A stretch of DNA of 57,029 bases from an uncultured Spirochaetaceae bacterium. GTDB lineage: Bacteria > Spirochaetota > Spirochaetia > Sphaerochaetales > Sphaerochaetaceae. Both the position numbers and the translations under genes were made by a program. The notes beneath the pieces were generated by a model that made no database searches, was not told the origin of the DNA, and worked only from the letters and a program-made list of their open reading frames with translations. Where the stretch lies: the NCBI GenBank assembly GCA_944389275.1, contig CALXLT010000016.1:1-57029 (forward strand), in the 5' to 3' direction. Shown here piece by piece: positions 35,927 to 44,464 of the stretch; the first letter of the stretch is position 1, and each line of letters starts with the position of its first letter.

Positions 35927-36851
35927 AGCCGCGGCTCTCAAGATAGAGCCGTATCCCCTCGGTGTCATCAGGATGGAAGAAGCGCGCCGTGGGGAATGAC
36001 GAGAAGAAGGTCATCTGCCTCTTTGCGTACCTGATGGATGACCTCACTATATCCTCCTTGATTGAGGAGATGGTGCACTCTCCGCACTCGATAGCCGGGA
36101 AGAACTCCTTGTAGCCGATTCCTTCCATCGCGGGCCATGAAGCCTTCGCCCCTTCCCTCAGAAGCCTTTTCATCTCATCGTACATTCCTTCGCTGAACAT
36201 GATATCCACACGAAGCCTTATGCGCTCCTCAAGCTCCTTCCTCTCGCGCCTGAGGCCGATCGTGATGAAATCGACATCCTCCCTCTCCTTCTCAGAAAGG
36301 AGGAAAGAGGAAAGCGGACGTCCTGTCGAAAGGTAGACCTCGATCGCCCTCGAGACCCTATACACGTCATTTGGATTGATGCGCGCCGCGGCCACGGGAT
36401 CGAATGATGATAGATAGCCGTATGCCCAATCCTTCCCATTCTCCCTGATCGATTCCTCGACCGATGCGCGCACAGCCAGGTCAGCCTTCGGCGTTTCAGG
36501 GGCGCCATAGAGAAGATGCTTGAAATAATACGCCGTGCCGCCCGTCACAAGCGCGACGCGTCCCCTTGACGCTATATCGAGGATCGCCCTGTCAGCGTCA
36601 TGGACAAAATCCCCTACGGTATATTCCTCCCAGGGGTCGCGGATATCGATAAGATGATGCGGAATAAGGCGCTGCAGGGATGAAGAAGGCTTCGCAGATC
36701 CTATGTCCAATCCACGGTACACCTGTACCGAGTCGGCATTGACGATCTCGAAGCCTCTCTGGAAAAGACTCTCTGTCAGAGCGGTCTTCCCGACAGCGGT
36801 GGGGCCGAATAGAAGTACGGCCTTAGGCCTCTGCTGGCTCTGTGTATTCAA
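35913..36851 (-). CDS. miaA: tRNA dimethylallyltransferase
   Basis: A 312-aa enzyme that isopentenylates A37 of tRNAs reading UNN codons. The P-loop is LLFGPTAVGKTALTESL; NADSVQVYRGLDIGSAKPS, PHHLIDIRDPWEEYTVGDF and VTGGTAYYFKHLLYG are all diagnostic. The start is inferred as TTG at 36851 (NTQSQQRPKAVLLFGPT), giving the usual length. The in-frame ATG at 36962 would place 37 unrelated residues inside rpoZ. It thus overlaps the end of rpoZ by 29 bp. Confidence 0.93.
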   Translation of the reverse strand: MNTQSQQRPKAVLLFGPTAVGKTALTESLFQRGFEIVNADSVQVYRGLDIGSAKPSSSLQRLIPHHLIDIRDPWEEYTVGDFVHDADRAILDIASRGRVALVTGGTAYYFKHLLYGAPETPKADLAVRASVEESIRENGKDWAYGYLSSFDPVAAARINPNDVYRVSRAIEVYLSTGRPLSSFLLSEKEREDVDFITIGLRRERKELEERIRLRVDIMFSEGMYDEMKRLLREGAKASWPAMEGIGYKEFFPAIECGECTISSIKEDIVRSSIRYAKRQMTFFSSFPTARFFHPDDTEGIRLYLESRGFISR

Positions 36852-37020
36852 TCTCGTCGTTAAGGGCGCGAGCAAGGACGACTGAGACAACCTTCTCGCC
36901 TGATGCCTCGATATCGGCACCCTTATCTGTCTGAGCGTAGATATCAGCTTCCTTGATAGCAACGCATGTCATCTCGTATACATTCGTTTCCTTGTCGATG
37001 AGTTCTTTGAGAGGTATCAC
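36823..37020 (-). CDS. rpoZ: RNA polymerase omega-like subunit
   Basis: A 65-aa protein resembling the short omega subunits of spirochaetes. It starts MIPLKELIDKETNVYEMTCVAIKEAD, where the N-x-Y-E-x-T/C-x-x pattern matches the omega helix that clamps beta-prime. A GTG start at 37020 has AAGGAG six bases before it. The C-terminus is acidic (NDEIEYTEPAEA). Its position directly before miaA adds some support. The assignment rests on a short motif. Confidence 0.65.
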   Translation of the reverse strand: MIPLKELIDKETNVYEMTCVAIKEADIYAQTDKGADIEASGEKVVSVVLARALNDEIEYTEPAEA

Positions 37021-37066
37021 ATCAAGCTCCTTATCAGAAAAGGAATATTAACCCAGAAATATCCTT

Positions 37067-38455
37067 TTATTCAAGTGCGCCATGCTTCTCGAGGATGCCT
37101 GAGGCGCTCCCTTCAAAGCCCCTGAACGAAAACTCGCCGCAGAGTATGGAACTGATTCTGACAGAGTCATCGGAGAATGATGCCTGCATTCTTATCGTCC
37201 CTATCTCCTCATTCATAAGGTGGACAAGGAGAGCGAAGCTCCCATCCTCAAGGAACGCTCCGGATGATGCTATCGGGGAGGACCTTCTCTCAGGGAAATC
37301 CGAGATCACGTTCTCGCCATAGCCGAACGGGATACGATAGCTGATGCCGTAATACTCAGCTTCGACCACCCCATCCTTCTCTCCGAATTCGAAGGACATC
37401 CGAGTAAGCCCGTTCTCACCATTGAATGAGTATGAGCTCTTTCCCTCACTGCCCTTCCAGCTGCCATTCACGTATGGGATATGAAGACTTTCGGTTCTTG
37501 CCTCAAGCCTTTTCTCAGCCTCCGCGCTATCATCACCAAGGCCTTCCACTATGCCTTGGATGACCCCGAGGATTGCCTCATCACCTCCCTTCACGCCCTG
37601 CGTCGCCGCGGTCGTGACAACCGCTATGTCAGAAGAGGGATCATAGTACGCAAGCTGCCCGCCCATGCCATGCATGGCATACGCGCCTCCAGGAAGCGTC
37701 CAGAAGAAATAGCCATAGCCTGAGAAGAGCGATCCCGGCACCTCTGAAAGCGGTGAAAGGGCGGCATCAAGGTAATCCTTCCCGACATTCCCGTCCATCC
37801 CGCGCGAAAGGAGGAGAAGGACGGACATGAGGTCTATCGGCCTCATCATCAGCCCGCTTCCCCCTATTGAGACGCCCTTAGGATCCTTCATGATGTAAGT
37901 GTCAGGAGAGATATGAAGCGATGGGAAGCATCTTCGCTTAAGATAGTCCAAGAGGCTATCGCCAGTAAGCCTTTCAACAAGGGCGGCAAGGACATGCGAT
38001 GACGATGTGTCATAGGCGAAGACCGTGCCTGGCTCATGGTCCGGGACAGCGGTGAAGAATGAGCCGACCCAGTCATCCTTCCATGAAGGTATGAACGTGG
38101 GATCACAGCCTTGCTTGTATGTCGTCACGCTGTGGCAGGTCCTCATCATCAGCATGTCACGTATCGTGAGCGCGGAAAGCTGGGGCGGAAGATCTCCATA
38201 CTCCGGGAAATAGGAGGATATCCTGTCATCAAGGGACACAAGGCCATCCTGTACCAGCGCGCCGACTGCCAGCGATACGAAGCTCTTCGTCACCGAGTAC
38301 ATGCGATGAAGCTTATCCCTATTCCACGGAGCCCAGTATGCCTCATATACAAGCTCGCCTTCCTTCGCGACAAGGAGGCTGTGCATCTCAACTCCACGCT
38401 CTTCCAGGCAATCAAGAGCCCTGAGCAGCAGCCCAGGGCTTATCGTGCGGCGCAT
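37067..38455 (-). CDS. Serine hydrolase, beta-lactamase class C-like
   Basis: A 462-aa protein of the serine beta-lactamase/esterase family. The SxxK nucleophile motif is SVTK (S54-K57) in MYSVTKSFVSLAVGALV, a YDTSSSHVLAAL stretch stands where the Y-x-N motif is expected, and HGMGGQLAYYDP gives the HxG triad. No signal peptide is visible, so it is probably cytosolic and more likely an esterase or amidase than a resistance enzyme. A C-terminal beta-rich domain (about 330-462) follows. Its ATG overlaps the stop of the upstream gene (TGATG). Confidence 0.85.
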   Translation of the reverse strand: MRRTISPGLLLRALDCLEERGVEMHSLLVAKEGELVYEAYWAPWNRDKLHRMYSVTKSFVSLAVGALVQDGLVSLDDRISSYFPEYGDLPPQLSALTIRDMLMMRTCHSVTTYKQGCDPTFIPSWKDDWVGSFFTAVPDHEPGTVFAYDTSSSHVLAALVERLTGDSLLDYLKRRCFPSLHISPDTYIMKDPKGVSIGGSGLMMRPIDLMSVLLLLSRGMDGNVGKDYLDAALSPLSEVPGSLFSGYGYFFWTLPGGAYAMHGMGGQLAYYDPSSDIAVVTTAATQGVKGGDEAILGVIQGIVEGLGDDSAEAEKRLEARTESLHIPYVNGSWKGSEGKSSYSFNGENGLTRMSFEFGEKDGVVEAEYYGISYRIPFGYGENVISDFPERRSSPIASSGAFLEDGSFALLVHLMNEEIGTIRMQASFSDDSVRISSILCGEFSFRGFEGSASGILEKHGALE

Positions 38456-39057
38456 CAGTCGAAAAGATGAGCGATGTGGGGAATCGCGTCCTTTATGATG
38501 AGGTTGGATGTATTGATGCAGAAGTCATAGTTCGTCATATCGCCCCACTTGTTGCCGGTGTAGAACTCATAGTACTTCTGCCTGCCCTTATCCACGGAAA
38601 GGATCTTCTGCTTCATCTCCTTGTCGGTAAGGTGCTCACCTTCCGGAGCGCGGGCATAGCATCTTCTGATCCTCGCGTCGAGGTCAGCGTAAACGAAGAG
38701 CCTCCATGGCTTTATATCCCTCAGGATATAGTCAGCGCAGCGTCCGACTATGACGCAGTCCGATGTCTCAGCCATCTCCTTGATGATCCTTGTCTGCTCT
38801 GCGTAGACGCTCTGCGTGATCTGGAACATAGGATTGCCCATAGGATTGAAGCTGCGTCCGATCGTGATCGGCAGAAGCGGATACGGATGATGCTCCACAA
38901 CGTTGTGGATATACTCCTCTGAAAGCTGTGTCCTCTTCGCGATCTCCTCGACGATCTCCTTGTCGTAATAAGCGATCTGGAGATAATCAGCAAGGCGCCT
39001 GCCAAGCTCCCTGCCTCCGCTACCGAATTGACGTCCAACAGTTATGACTTTATTCAA
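38455..39057 (-). CDS. Cytidylate kinase-like family protein
   Basis: A 200-aa P-loop kinase of the cytidylate-kinase-like (Cmk2) family. ITVGRQFGSGGRELGRRLA is the Walker-A equivalent, and YYDKEIVEEIAKRT, CVIVGRCADYILRD and the DKEMKQKILSVDKGRQKYYEFYTG lid complete the pattern. The start is assigned to TTG at 39057: AAAGGAG lies six bases before it, while the in-frame ATG at 39078 falls inside a TATAAT box (39077-39082). The family's true substrate is unsettled. Confidence 0.88.
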   Translation of the reverse strand: MNKVITVGRQFGSGGRELGRRLADYLQIAYYDKEIVEEIAKRTQLSEEYIHNVVEHHPYPLLPITIGRSFNPMGNPMFQITQSVYAEQTRIIKEMAETSDCVIVGRCADYILRDIKPWRLFVYADLDARIRRCYARAPEGEHLTDKEMKQKILSVDKGRQKYYEFYTGNKWGDMTNYDFCINTSNLIIKDAIPHIAHLFD

Positions 39058-39076
39058 AATGCTCTCCTTTGCCTGC

Positions 39077-39082
39077 ATTATA
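39077..39082 (-). promoter_or_regulatory. -10 box of the cytidylate-kinase-like gene
   Basis: A perfect TATAAT on the minus strand, 20 bp before the TTG start and just before the AAAGGAG ribosome binding site. No good -35 hexamer is evident, so it may depend on an activator. Its main value is to exclude the ATG at 39078 as a start codon. Confidence 0.5.
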
Positions 39083-39124
39083 CCACAAAGAAGAGCCTGA
39101 TTGCTGTCTTTTCTGCCGGGAATG

Positions 39125-40297
39125 CTATCTTTTCCTGCTTTTCTCCCTGATCCTGGAGAGCAGCACGACCGTCTCTATATGCTCAGAGCCAGGGAACATG
39201 TCGACAGGCTGGATGCCGCGGATCCTGTATGGAAGGAAGCGCCTTATGTACCTGAGATCGCGCTGCAGCGACTCCGGGCTGCACGAGATGTAGACGATAC
39301 GATCGGGAGCCATGCGGCCAGCAGCCGCCAGGAATTCCTCTGTCGCGCCGGAACGTGGAGGATCCAGGAACAGCACAGAGCATCTCTCCCCTCTCTTCGC
39401 GGCTTCCTTCATGTATTTCGACGCGTCGGCGTTGACGAAGCTCACGTTGCCAAGCCCATTCATCCTAGCGTTCTCAACCGCGTCCCTCACGGCCTCTGGA
39501 TTGGATTCCACGCCTATGACCGATCCAGCCCCGTACGAGGCTGCGATGAGCGCGATCGTGCCGGTGCCGGAGTACGCGTCTATAGCCACATCATCAGGGC
39601 GGAGGGACGCCATGTTCATGGCGATCTTGTAAAGCCTTTCAGCCATGTACGGATTCACCTGATAGAACGACACAGGGGAAATCCTGAACGAAAGCCCGCA
39701 GAGCCTGTCCGTGATATACCCCTTGCCGTATATGATCCTCATCTCAGGATTCTCAGGAATGACCATGCTTGTCTTCTCACGGTTCTTCACCGACACGACG
39801 CCTTTGACGAACGGGTGCTTCTGATGTATAGCGGCGGCAAGGTCCGCCTCATGGGGCAGCCTGTCGGAAGCGGTCACAAGCGTCACAAGCGCCTCATCGT
39901 TATGGGCCGCGAGCCTTATGAGCACATGGCGAAGGTCCCCGAAGCCCATATCCTCGTCGTAGGCGATGATCCCAAAGCGCGTGCATAGGGACCTTATCGT
40001 CTCGAGTATGCGTCCCGCCCTCTCATCCTCAAGGGGGCAGGACCTGACGGGGATGAGCTTATGCGTTCCCTTGCGGTATATGCCCGTGACAAGGCGCCCG
40101 TCATCCATGCCGCACACGGCCTGGACCTTGCATCTGTATCCCGTGATCCTTCCGCTCTGTAGTATCGGGGCGACATCAGAAAAGCGTCCGAGGAGCTTTT
40201 CCTCCATCACGCGCTTGTCCAATAGCTCATCGGCGTATGGGATATTCGCGTAGGTGCAGCCGCCGCAGCGACCAGAGAGATTGCAGTGCCGCCTCAT
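39125..40297 (-). CDS. RNA (uracil-5-)-methyltransferase, TrmA/RlmD type
   Basis: A 390-aa SAM-dependent RNA methyltransferase. An N-terminal cysteine cluster (CNLSGRCGGCTY, C6, C12, C15, with a fourth in RSCPLED) would bind an Fe4S4 cluster. The catalytic part has FYQVNPYMAERLY, DAYSGTGTIALIA (SAM site), LDPPRSG and the nucleophile cysteine in YISCSPESLQRDL. It lacks the N-terminal TRAM domain of RlmD, so whether it modifies 23S rRNA or tRNA is open. Its ATG overlaps the stop of the preceding gene. Confidence 0.9.
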   Translation of the reverse strand: MRRHCNLSGRCGGCTYANIPYADELLDKRVMEEKLLGRFSDVAPILQSGRITGYRCKVQAVCGMDDGRLVTGIYRKGTHKLIPVRSCPLEDERAGRILETIRSLCTRFGIIAYDEDMGFGDLRHVLIRLAAHNDEALVTLVTASDRLPHEADLAAAIHQKHPFVKGVVSVKNREKTSMVIPENPEMRIIYGKGYITDRLCGLSFRISPVSFYQVNPYMAERLYKIAMNMASLRPDDVAIDAYSGTGTIALIAASYGAGSVIGVESNPEAVRDAVENARMNGLGNVSFVNADASKYMKEAAKRGERCSVLFLDPPRSGATEEFLAAAGRMAPDRIVYISCSPESLQRDLRYIRRFLPYRIRGIQPVDMFPGSEHIETVVLLSRIREKSRKR

Positions 40298-40758
40298 ACC
40301 ACGCCCTTGAGCCTCGCGACGGTAAGGGCCCTTGATATGACGCCGTCAAGCCGCTCGAGCTCCCCGTCGGCCCTTATCGCCTGCGCCTTCGCCGAGTACA
40401 TGCGCGCAGAGCGGAGCGTCTCCCTGACATTCGTGCAGATATCGTCGAAGATGACATCATCGGCCATGTTTATGACCACCGCGGACCTATAGAGGGCCAT
40501 GGCCATGAGGAAGTTCCACTCGAAGCTGCCGCTCTCCTCATTCTCCACGAGCGAGAGAAGATCAAAAAGCAGGGGCACGTCATGCCCGTCATATGCAAGA
40601 CGTCCGAAATCCTCCCATCTCTCCCTCTTCTCCTCCTCCGTGGCATGGTCCCTTATAGCCTTGGCAAGAAGATTGAAGTCATCTGGGGATGATGGCTGAT
40701 GCCTTCCCTCGATATAATCATGATAAAGCTTTTCCAGATCGGTATTATCGTGTTTCAT
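40294..40758 (-). CDS. Hypothetical helical protein (154 aa)
   Basis: A 154-aa, mostly helical, acidic protein with no recognised motif, signal or membrane segment. The ATG at 40758 (MKHDNTDLEKLYHDY) has AAGGA just upstream; an earlier start at 40830 would overlap the terminator of the BMP transporter operon. It ends FDDICTNVRETL...LERLDGVISRALTVARL, which looks like a helical repeat or bundle. It is coupled to the RNA methyltransferase gene (ATGA), suggesting an accessory role, but nothing more can be said. Confidence 0.7.
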   Translation of the reverse strand: MKHDNTDLEKLYHDYIEGRHQPSSPDDFNLLAKAIRDHATEEEKRERWEDFGRLAYDGHDVPLLFDLLSLVENEESGSFEWNFLMAMALYRSAVVINMADDVIFDDICTNVRETLRSARMYSAKAQAIRADGELERLDGVISRALTVARLKGVV

Positions 40759-40790
40759 GTCCTTGCATATGAAAGCATAAACAGGAAAGA

Positions 40791-40823
40791 GAGAAAAGGG
40801 CCCAGCATAATAAGCCGAGCCCT
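40791..40823 (-). terminator. Terminator of the BMP-type nucleoside transporter operon
   Basis: AGGGCCCAGC (40797-40806) and GCCGAGCCCT (40814-40823) form a 10-bp stem with two G-U pairs and a 7-nt loop, followed on the minus strand by TTTTC. It lies 19 bp after the last permease gene. Confidence 0.8.
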
Positions 40824-40841
40824 GCTGCAAGGAGAGGATCC

Positions 40842-41789
40842 CTACGTCCTCATCTCCCTGTTGAACGGCTTTCCAAGCGATGTCGGGGCCGTCGTCTGGT
40901 TGCGCGACGTGAACGAGAGCACGACGATCACAAGCACATACGGAAGCATGACCGCGAGCTCATACGGGAATGATATCCCCATCGACTGTATCTGCGTCTG
41001 GAACGTCTGCGCGAACGTGAAGAGGAGAGCGCCTCCCATGATCTGCAGAGGATGCCAATGCCCGAAGTAGACAAGGGCGACGGCGATGAAGCCCCTTCCC
41101 GAGATCAGTGTGTCGGAGAACATCTTCGCCTGTGCTATCGAGAGATATGCGCCGGCAAGGCCCGCAAGAGCGCCGCCGAGCATCAGGGACTCATAGCGCG
41201 TGCGCGAGACGTTTATGCCCATCGAGTCAGCAGCTCTCGGATTCGTCCCGACAGCCCTGACCTTCAGTCCCCAAGGCGTCTTGAAGAGGATGTACCACGC
41301 GACCGGTATGAAGAGATAGGCAAGATAGGCAGCCCCATTGTGGGAGAAGAAGACATCTCCCAGGAACGGTATCTTCGAGAGAAGGGGGATGTCTATATCA
41401 GGGATGCCGGGGATCGACTGCGTTCCGCCGACAAAGTGCCTAAAGAGCGTCCCGGCGGTCCCGACTCCGAACATCTGGAGCCCGATTCCCGCGATACCCT
41501 GAGGTGCGCGGAATGTCACGGTGACGACCCCGAAGAAGAGGCCGAGGAACGCGCCGACCGCTGCTGCGGCAAGGAAGCCCAGCACGTTGTACACCTGAGG
41601 CACAGGCCCGCCGCCACCCACTGAGAACGGGATGAGCATGCCTATGAAGGCCCCCATCGCCATTATGCCTTCGCATCCGAGGTTGAATACGCCTGCCCTC
41701 TGGTTGAACATCTCGCCGATCGAGGCAAGAAGGAGGGCTACTGAGAACGGTATGCACATCGAGAGCATATTCGTGAGTATCGTGATCAT
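40842..41789 (-). CDS. BMP-family (nucleoside) ABC transporter permease 2
   Basis: A 315-aa membrane protein of the BPD_transp_2 family, similar to NupQ/YufQ, with about eight helices. Recognisable parts are MFNQRAGVFNLGCEGIMAMGAF near the N-terminus, GLQMFGVGTAGTLFRHFVG and VGTNPRAADSMGINVSRTRY, which is the family's coupling loop. It is last in the binding protein-ATPase-permease-permease operon, 1 bp after its partner. Confidence 0.93.
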   Translation of the reverse strand: MITILTNMLSMCIPFSVALLLASIGEMFNQRAGVFNLGCEGIMAMGAFIGMLIPFSVGGGGPVPQVYNVLGFLAAAAVGAFLGLFFGVVTVTFRAPQGIAGIGLQMFGVGTAGTLFRHFVGGTQSIPGIPDIDIPLLSKIPFLGDVFFSHNGAAYLAYLFIPVAWYILFKTPWGLKVRAVGTNPRAADSMGINVSRTRYESLMLGGALAGLAGAYLSIAQAKMFSDTLISGRGFIAVALVYFGHWHPLQIMGGALLFTFAQTFQTQIQSMGISFPYELAVMLPYVLVIVVLSFTSRNQTTAPTSLGKPFNREMRT

Positions 41790-41790
41790 A

Positions 41791-42879
41791 TCAGGCCTCC
41801 TTCTTCCTAAGCGAGCTTATCTTCCTCCAGACGCGGTCCTGGAAGTATGCGTTCGAAAGCACCATCTGCGCGGTGACGATGACGATGATGATGACACCCT
41901 GCATCACCTGCACGATATTCGCGGGAACCCCTACCTTTGAAGGGGCAAGCGTGGCGCCATATATGAGAAGGCCGAAGAAGAACGACGCGGGGATGATGCC
42001 GAACGGATGAAGGCCTCCGAAGAGCGCCACGACAACGCCCGAGAAGCCATAGTTGTTCGTGACTCCCTCTATCGCCCTCCTGTGCACGCCCGCGATCTCT
42101 ATGCCGCCGGCAAGCCCTGAGAACGCTCCGGAGATGACCATCGCGAGCGTCACGTAGAACGCCACGTTTATGCCGCCATAGCGCGCGGCCCTGGCCTCCG
42201 AGCCCGAGGCTCTCATCCTGAAGCCAAGCGTCGTCTTCCACATGAGGAAGAATATGAGGGCGGCAAGCACGAGAGCGAAAAGAAGCCCGTAATGAAGGCG
42301 TCCTGACATGCGCCCGAGCCACACGTTCTCGGTAAGCCTCATCGACTGCGGCGTGCCCGCGGCCCCAAGGCCCTGCTCCGCGGGATCGAGGTATATCGTG
42401 CGGAGGCAGAGGGAGTAGAACTGCGCGGCTATATAGTTGAGCATGACAGTGGAGAGAAGCTCAGAGACGTTCAGCCTTGCCTTGAGAATGCCAGGGATGA
42501 AGCCCCAGAGGCCGCCGCCTATGACAGCCGCGAGCAGCGCGATCGGCAGAAGCAGCGGACGCGGCACGGACGGGAACGCAAGGGCGACGCCTGTGAACGC
42601 GAGGATGCCTATCGCCATCTGGCCCTCAGCGCCTATGTTTATGATGCCGGAGCGGTACGCGACGGTTATGCCGAGGGCTATGATGCAGAGCGGTATCGCC
42701 CTGATGAGCACCTCAGTGATGTGAAGCGTATTGGTAAGCGGCACGATGCAGATCGTGTAGAACGTGGCGCCGACATCAGCACCGATCATCCAGAGTATGA
42801 TCGAGGCGATGAGCACAGCCGCGAGCGCGGCGATAAGTATTATCACGGCCTTGAAGGCCAGCCTGAAAGTCCTAGTCAT
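41791..42879 (-). CDS. BMP-family (nucleoside) ABC transporter permease 1
   Basis: A 362-aa NupP/YufP-like permease with about ten helices. RSGIINIGAEGQMAIGILAFTG corresponds to the family signature, and MRASGSEARAARYGGINVAFYV is the coupling loop facing the ATPase. Its ATG overlaps the stop of the ATPase gene (ATGA). Confidence 0.94.
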   Translation of the reverse strand: MTRTFRLAFKAVIILIAALAAVLIASIILWMIGADVGATFYTICIVPLTNTLHITEVLIRAIPLCIIALGITVAYRSGIINIGAEGQMAIGILAFTGVALAFPSVPRPLLLPIALLAAVIGGGLWGFIPGILKARLNVSELLSTVMLNYIAAQFYSLCLRTIYLDPAEQGLGAAGTPQSMRLTENVWLGRMSGRLHYGLLFALVLAALIFFLMWKTTLGFRMRASGSEARAARYGGINVAFYVTLAMVISGAFSGLAGGIEIAGVHRRAIEGVTNNYGFSGVVVALFGGLHPFGIIPASFFFGLLIYGATLAPSKVGVPANIVQVMQGVIIIVIVTAQMVLSNAYFQDRVWRKISSLRKKEA

Positions 42880-44396
42880 TCTTCCTTCACCCCCGCCATC
42901 AGCACTCCAAGCCTTGCCCTTGTGGCCTCATCATGGTCCAGTACCTTCTGTATCGAGCCTTTGTATATAACGGCAATGCGGTCAGAGAGGTCCATTATCT
43001 CATCAAGCTCCTCGGATATGAGCAGCACTCCGATACCTTCCCGCCTGATAGCCAGTAGCTGCTGATGTATGAACTCAACAGCCCCGAGATCCAATCCCCT
43101 TGTCGGATAGACCGCGATCAGGAAGCGAGGCTTCCTCTCTATCTCGCGGGCGAGTATCACCTTCTGTATGTTTCCTCCGGAGAGGGAGCCTGCCGCGGTC
43201 TGTATGTCAGGGCATCTGACATCGAACTCCTTCACAAGCTTCTCCGAGTAATCGTCGATATCCTTCTTCTTCAATATGGAACGGGAGGAGAACTCCGGAT
43301 TGGATGCATCCTTGAGTATGAAGTTCTCCCTGATCGAGAACGCCGGGACTATGCCCTCGGTGTTGCGTTCCTCCGGGATATATCCCATCCCCTCATCTAT
43401 GACCTGGCGCGGAGTGAAGTTCGCGATCTCCTTGCCGAAGAAGGATATGGATCCAGACTCTACGCGCCTAAGGCCGTTTATGGCCTCGCTCAGCTCCCTC
43501 TGCCCGTTGCCGGACACGCCGGCAAGCCCCACGATCTCCCCTGCCTTGATATCAAGGGAAAGATGATCAAGCGCCACCGTCTTCCTGTCCGACATGACCA
43601 CGAGATCGCGGATCGAGAGCACGGTATCACCTGAATCGTTTTTATCAAGGTTCTTGGGAAGCTCTATGCTGTGGCCTGTCATCATGGCAGCTATATCCTG
43701 GGATGAATGATCATCGGTGTTGCCTGAGAAGACAACCTTTCCATGACGCAGTATGGCCACCTTGTTCGATATGGCCTTGACCTCCTGGAGCTTATGGGAG
43801 ATGAAGATGATCGAGAGCTCATCCGTCATGTTCTTCAGGAGCGCGATAAGCTCATCGGTCTCCTGCGGCGTGAGCGCGCTCGTGGGCTCATCGAGGATGA
43901 GGAACCTTGCGCCGAGGCAGAGCGTCTTCACGAGCTCCACCCTCTGCTGCTCGCCGACTGAAAGCTGCCAGATATACGCATCGGGATTGACGCTCAGCGA
44001 GTACTTCTCCGAGATCTCGACGACACGGCTACGTACCTCCGAGAGCGAAAGCCTCATCGGCTTCCACGCCTTCTTATACCCCAGCGCGATATTCTCGGTC
44101 ACTGTCATGTTCTGCACGAGCATATACTGCTGATGGACCATCCCCAGCCCCGCCTTGAACGCATCCTCGGGACCGCGGAACCTCACCTCGCTGCCATTGA
44201 TGAGGATACGCCCCTCATCAGGCTGGTAAAGCCCCATCAGGATGTTCATGAGCGTTGTCTTGCCGGCTCCATTCTCACCGACAAGGGCCAGGACCTCCCC
44301 CTCTCCTACTGATATGGAGATATCATCGGAGGCAAGGACCCCTGGGAACCGCTTCGTGATATGCTCCATCCTGAGCTCTCTGATCTTTCCTTCCAT
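42876..44396 (-). CDS. BMP-family (nucleoside) ABC transporter ATP-binding protein
   Basis: A 506-aa tandem ABC ATPase (NupO/YufO-like). The first half has Walker A GENGAGKTT, signature QLSVGEQQRVELVKTL and Walker B FLILDEPTSAL; the second half has GVSGNGQRELSEAI in place of a canonical Walker A, SLSGGNIQKVILAREI, and LIAVYPTRGLDLGAVEF. The degenerate second site is normal for this family. The start is taken at 44396; a later ATG at 44369 is possible as neither has a strong ribosome binding site. Confidence 0.94.
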   Translation of the reverse strand: MEGKIRELRMEHITKRFPGVLASDDISISVGEGEVLALVGENGAGKTTLMNILMGLYQPDEGRILINGSEVRFRGPEDAFKAGLGMVHQQYMLVQNMTVTENIALGYKKAWKPMRLSLSEVRSRVVEISEKYSLSVNPDAYIWQLSVGEQQRVELVKTLCLGARFLILDEPTSALTPQETDELIALLKNMTDELSIIFISHKLQEVKAISNKVAILRHGKVVFSGNTDDHSSQDIAAMMTGHSIELPKNLDKNDSGDTVLSIRDLVVMSDRKTVALDHLSLDIKAGEIVGLAGVSGNGQRELSEAINGLRRVESGSISFFGKEIANFTPRQVIDEGMGYIPEERNTEGIVPAFSIRENFILKDASNPEFSSRSILKKKDIDDYSEKLVKEFDVRCPDIQTAAGSLSGGNIQKVILAREIERKPRFLIAVYPTRGLDLGAVEFIHQQLLAIRREGIGVLLISEELDEIMDLSDRIAVIYKGSIQKVLDHDEATRARLGVLMAGVKEE

Positions 44397-44420
44397 CAAG
44401 ATAACCGCCTAAACAATTTA

Positions 44421-44448
44421 GAAAAGCAAAGCAGGGCCTGAGCCCTGC
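44421..44448 (-). terminator. Hairpin between BMP binding protein and ATPase genes
   Basis: GCAGGGC (44431-44437) and GCCCTGC (44442-44448) give a perfect 7-bp stem with a 4-nt loop, followed on the minus strand by TTTGCTTTTC. As an intra-operon partial terminator it would raise the binding-protein level above that of the membrane components, as in the operon at 15034-15055. Confidence 0.75.
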
Positions 44449-44464
44449 CTTGATGATGAATGAA

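Noticed and set aside
36852..36962. An ATG start for miaA at 36962
   Set aside because: It would add 37 residues encoded entirely within rpoZ in another frame and with no similarity to MiaA; the TTG at 36851 gives the normal length.
37067..38455. The beta-lactamase-like protein as an antibiotic resistance gene
   Set aside because: There is no signal peptide, the Y-x-N motif is altered, and the gene sits in an operon with a cytidylate-kinase-like gene; esterase-like serine hydrolases share the same motifs.
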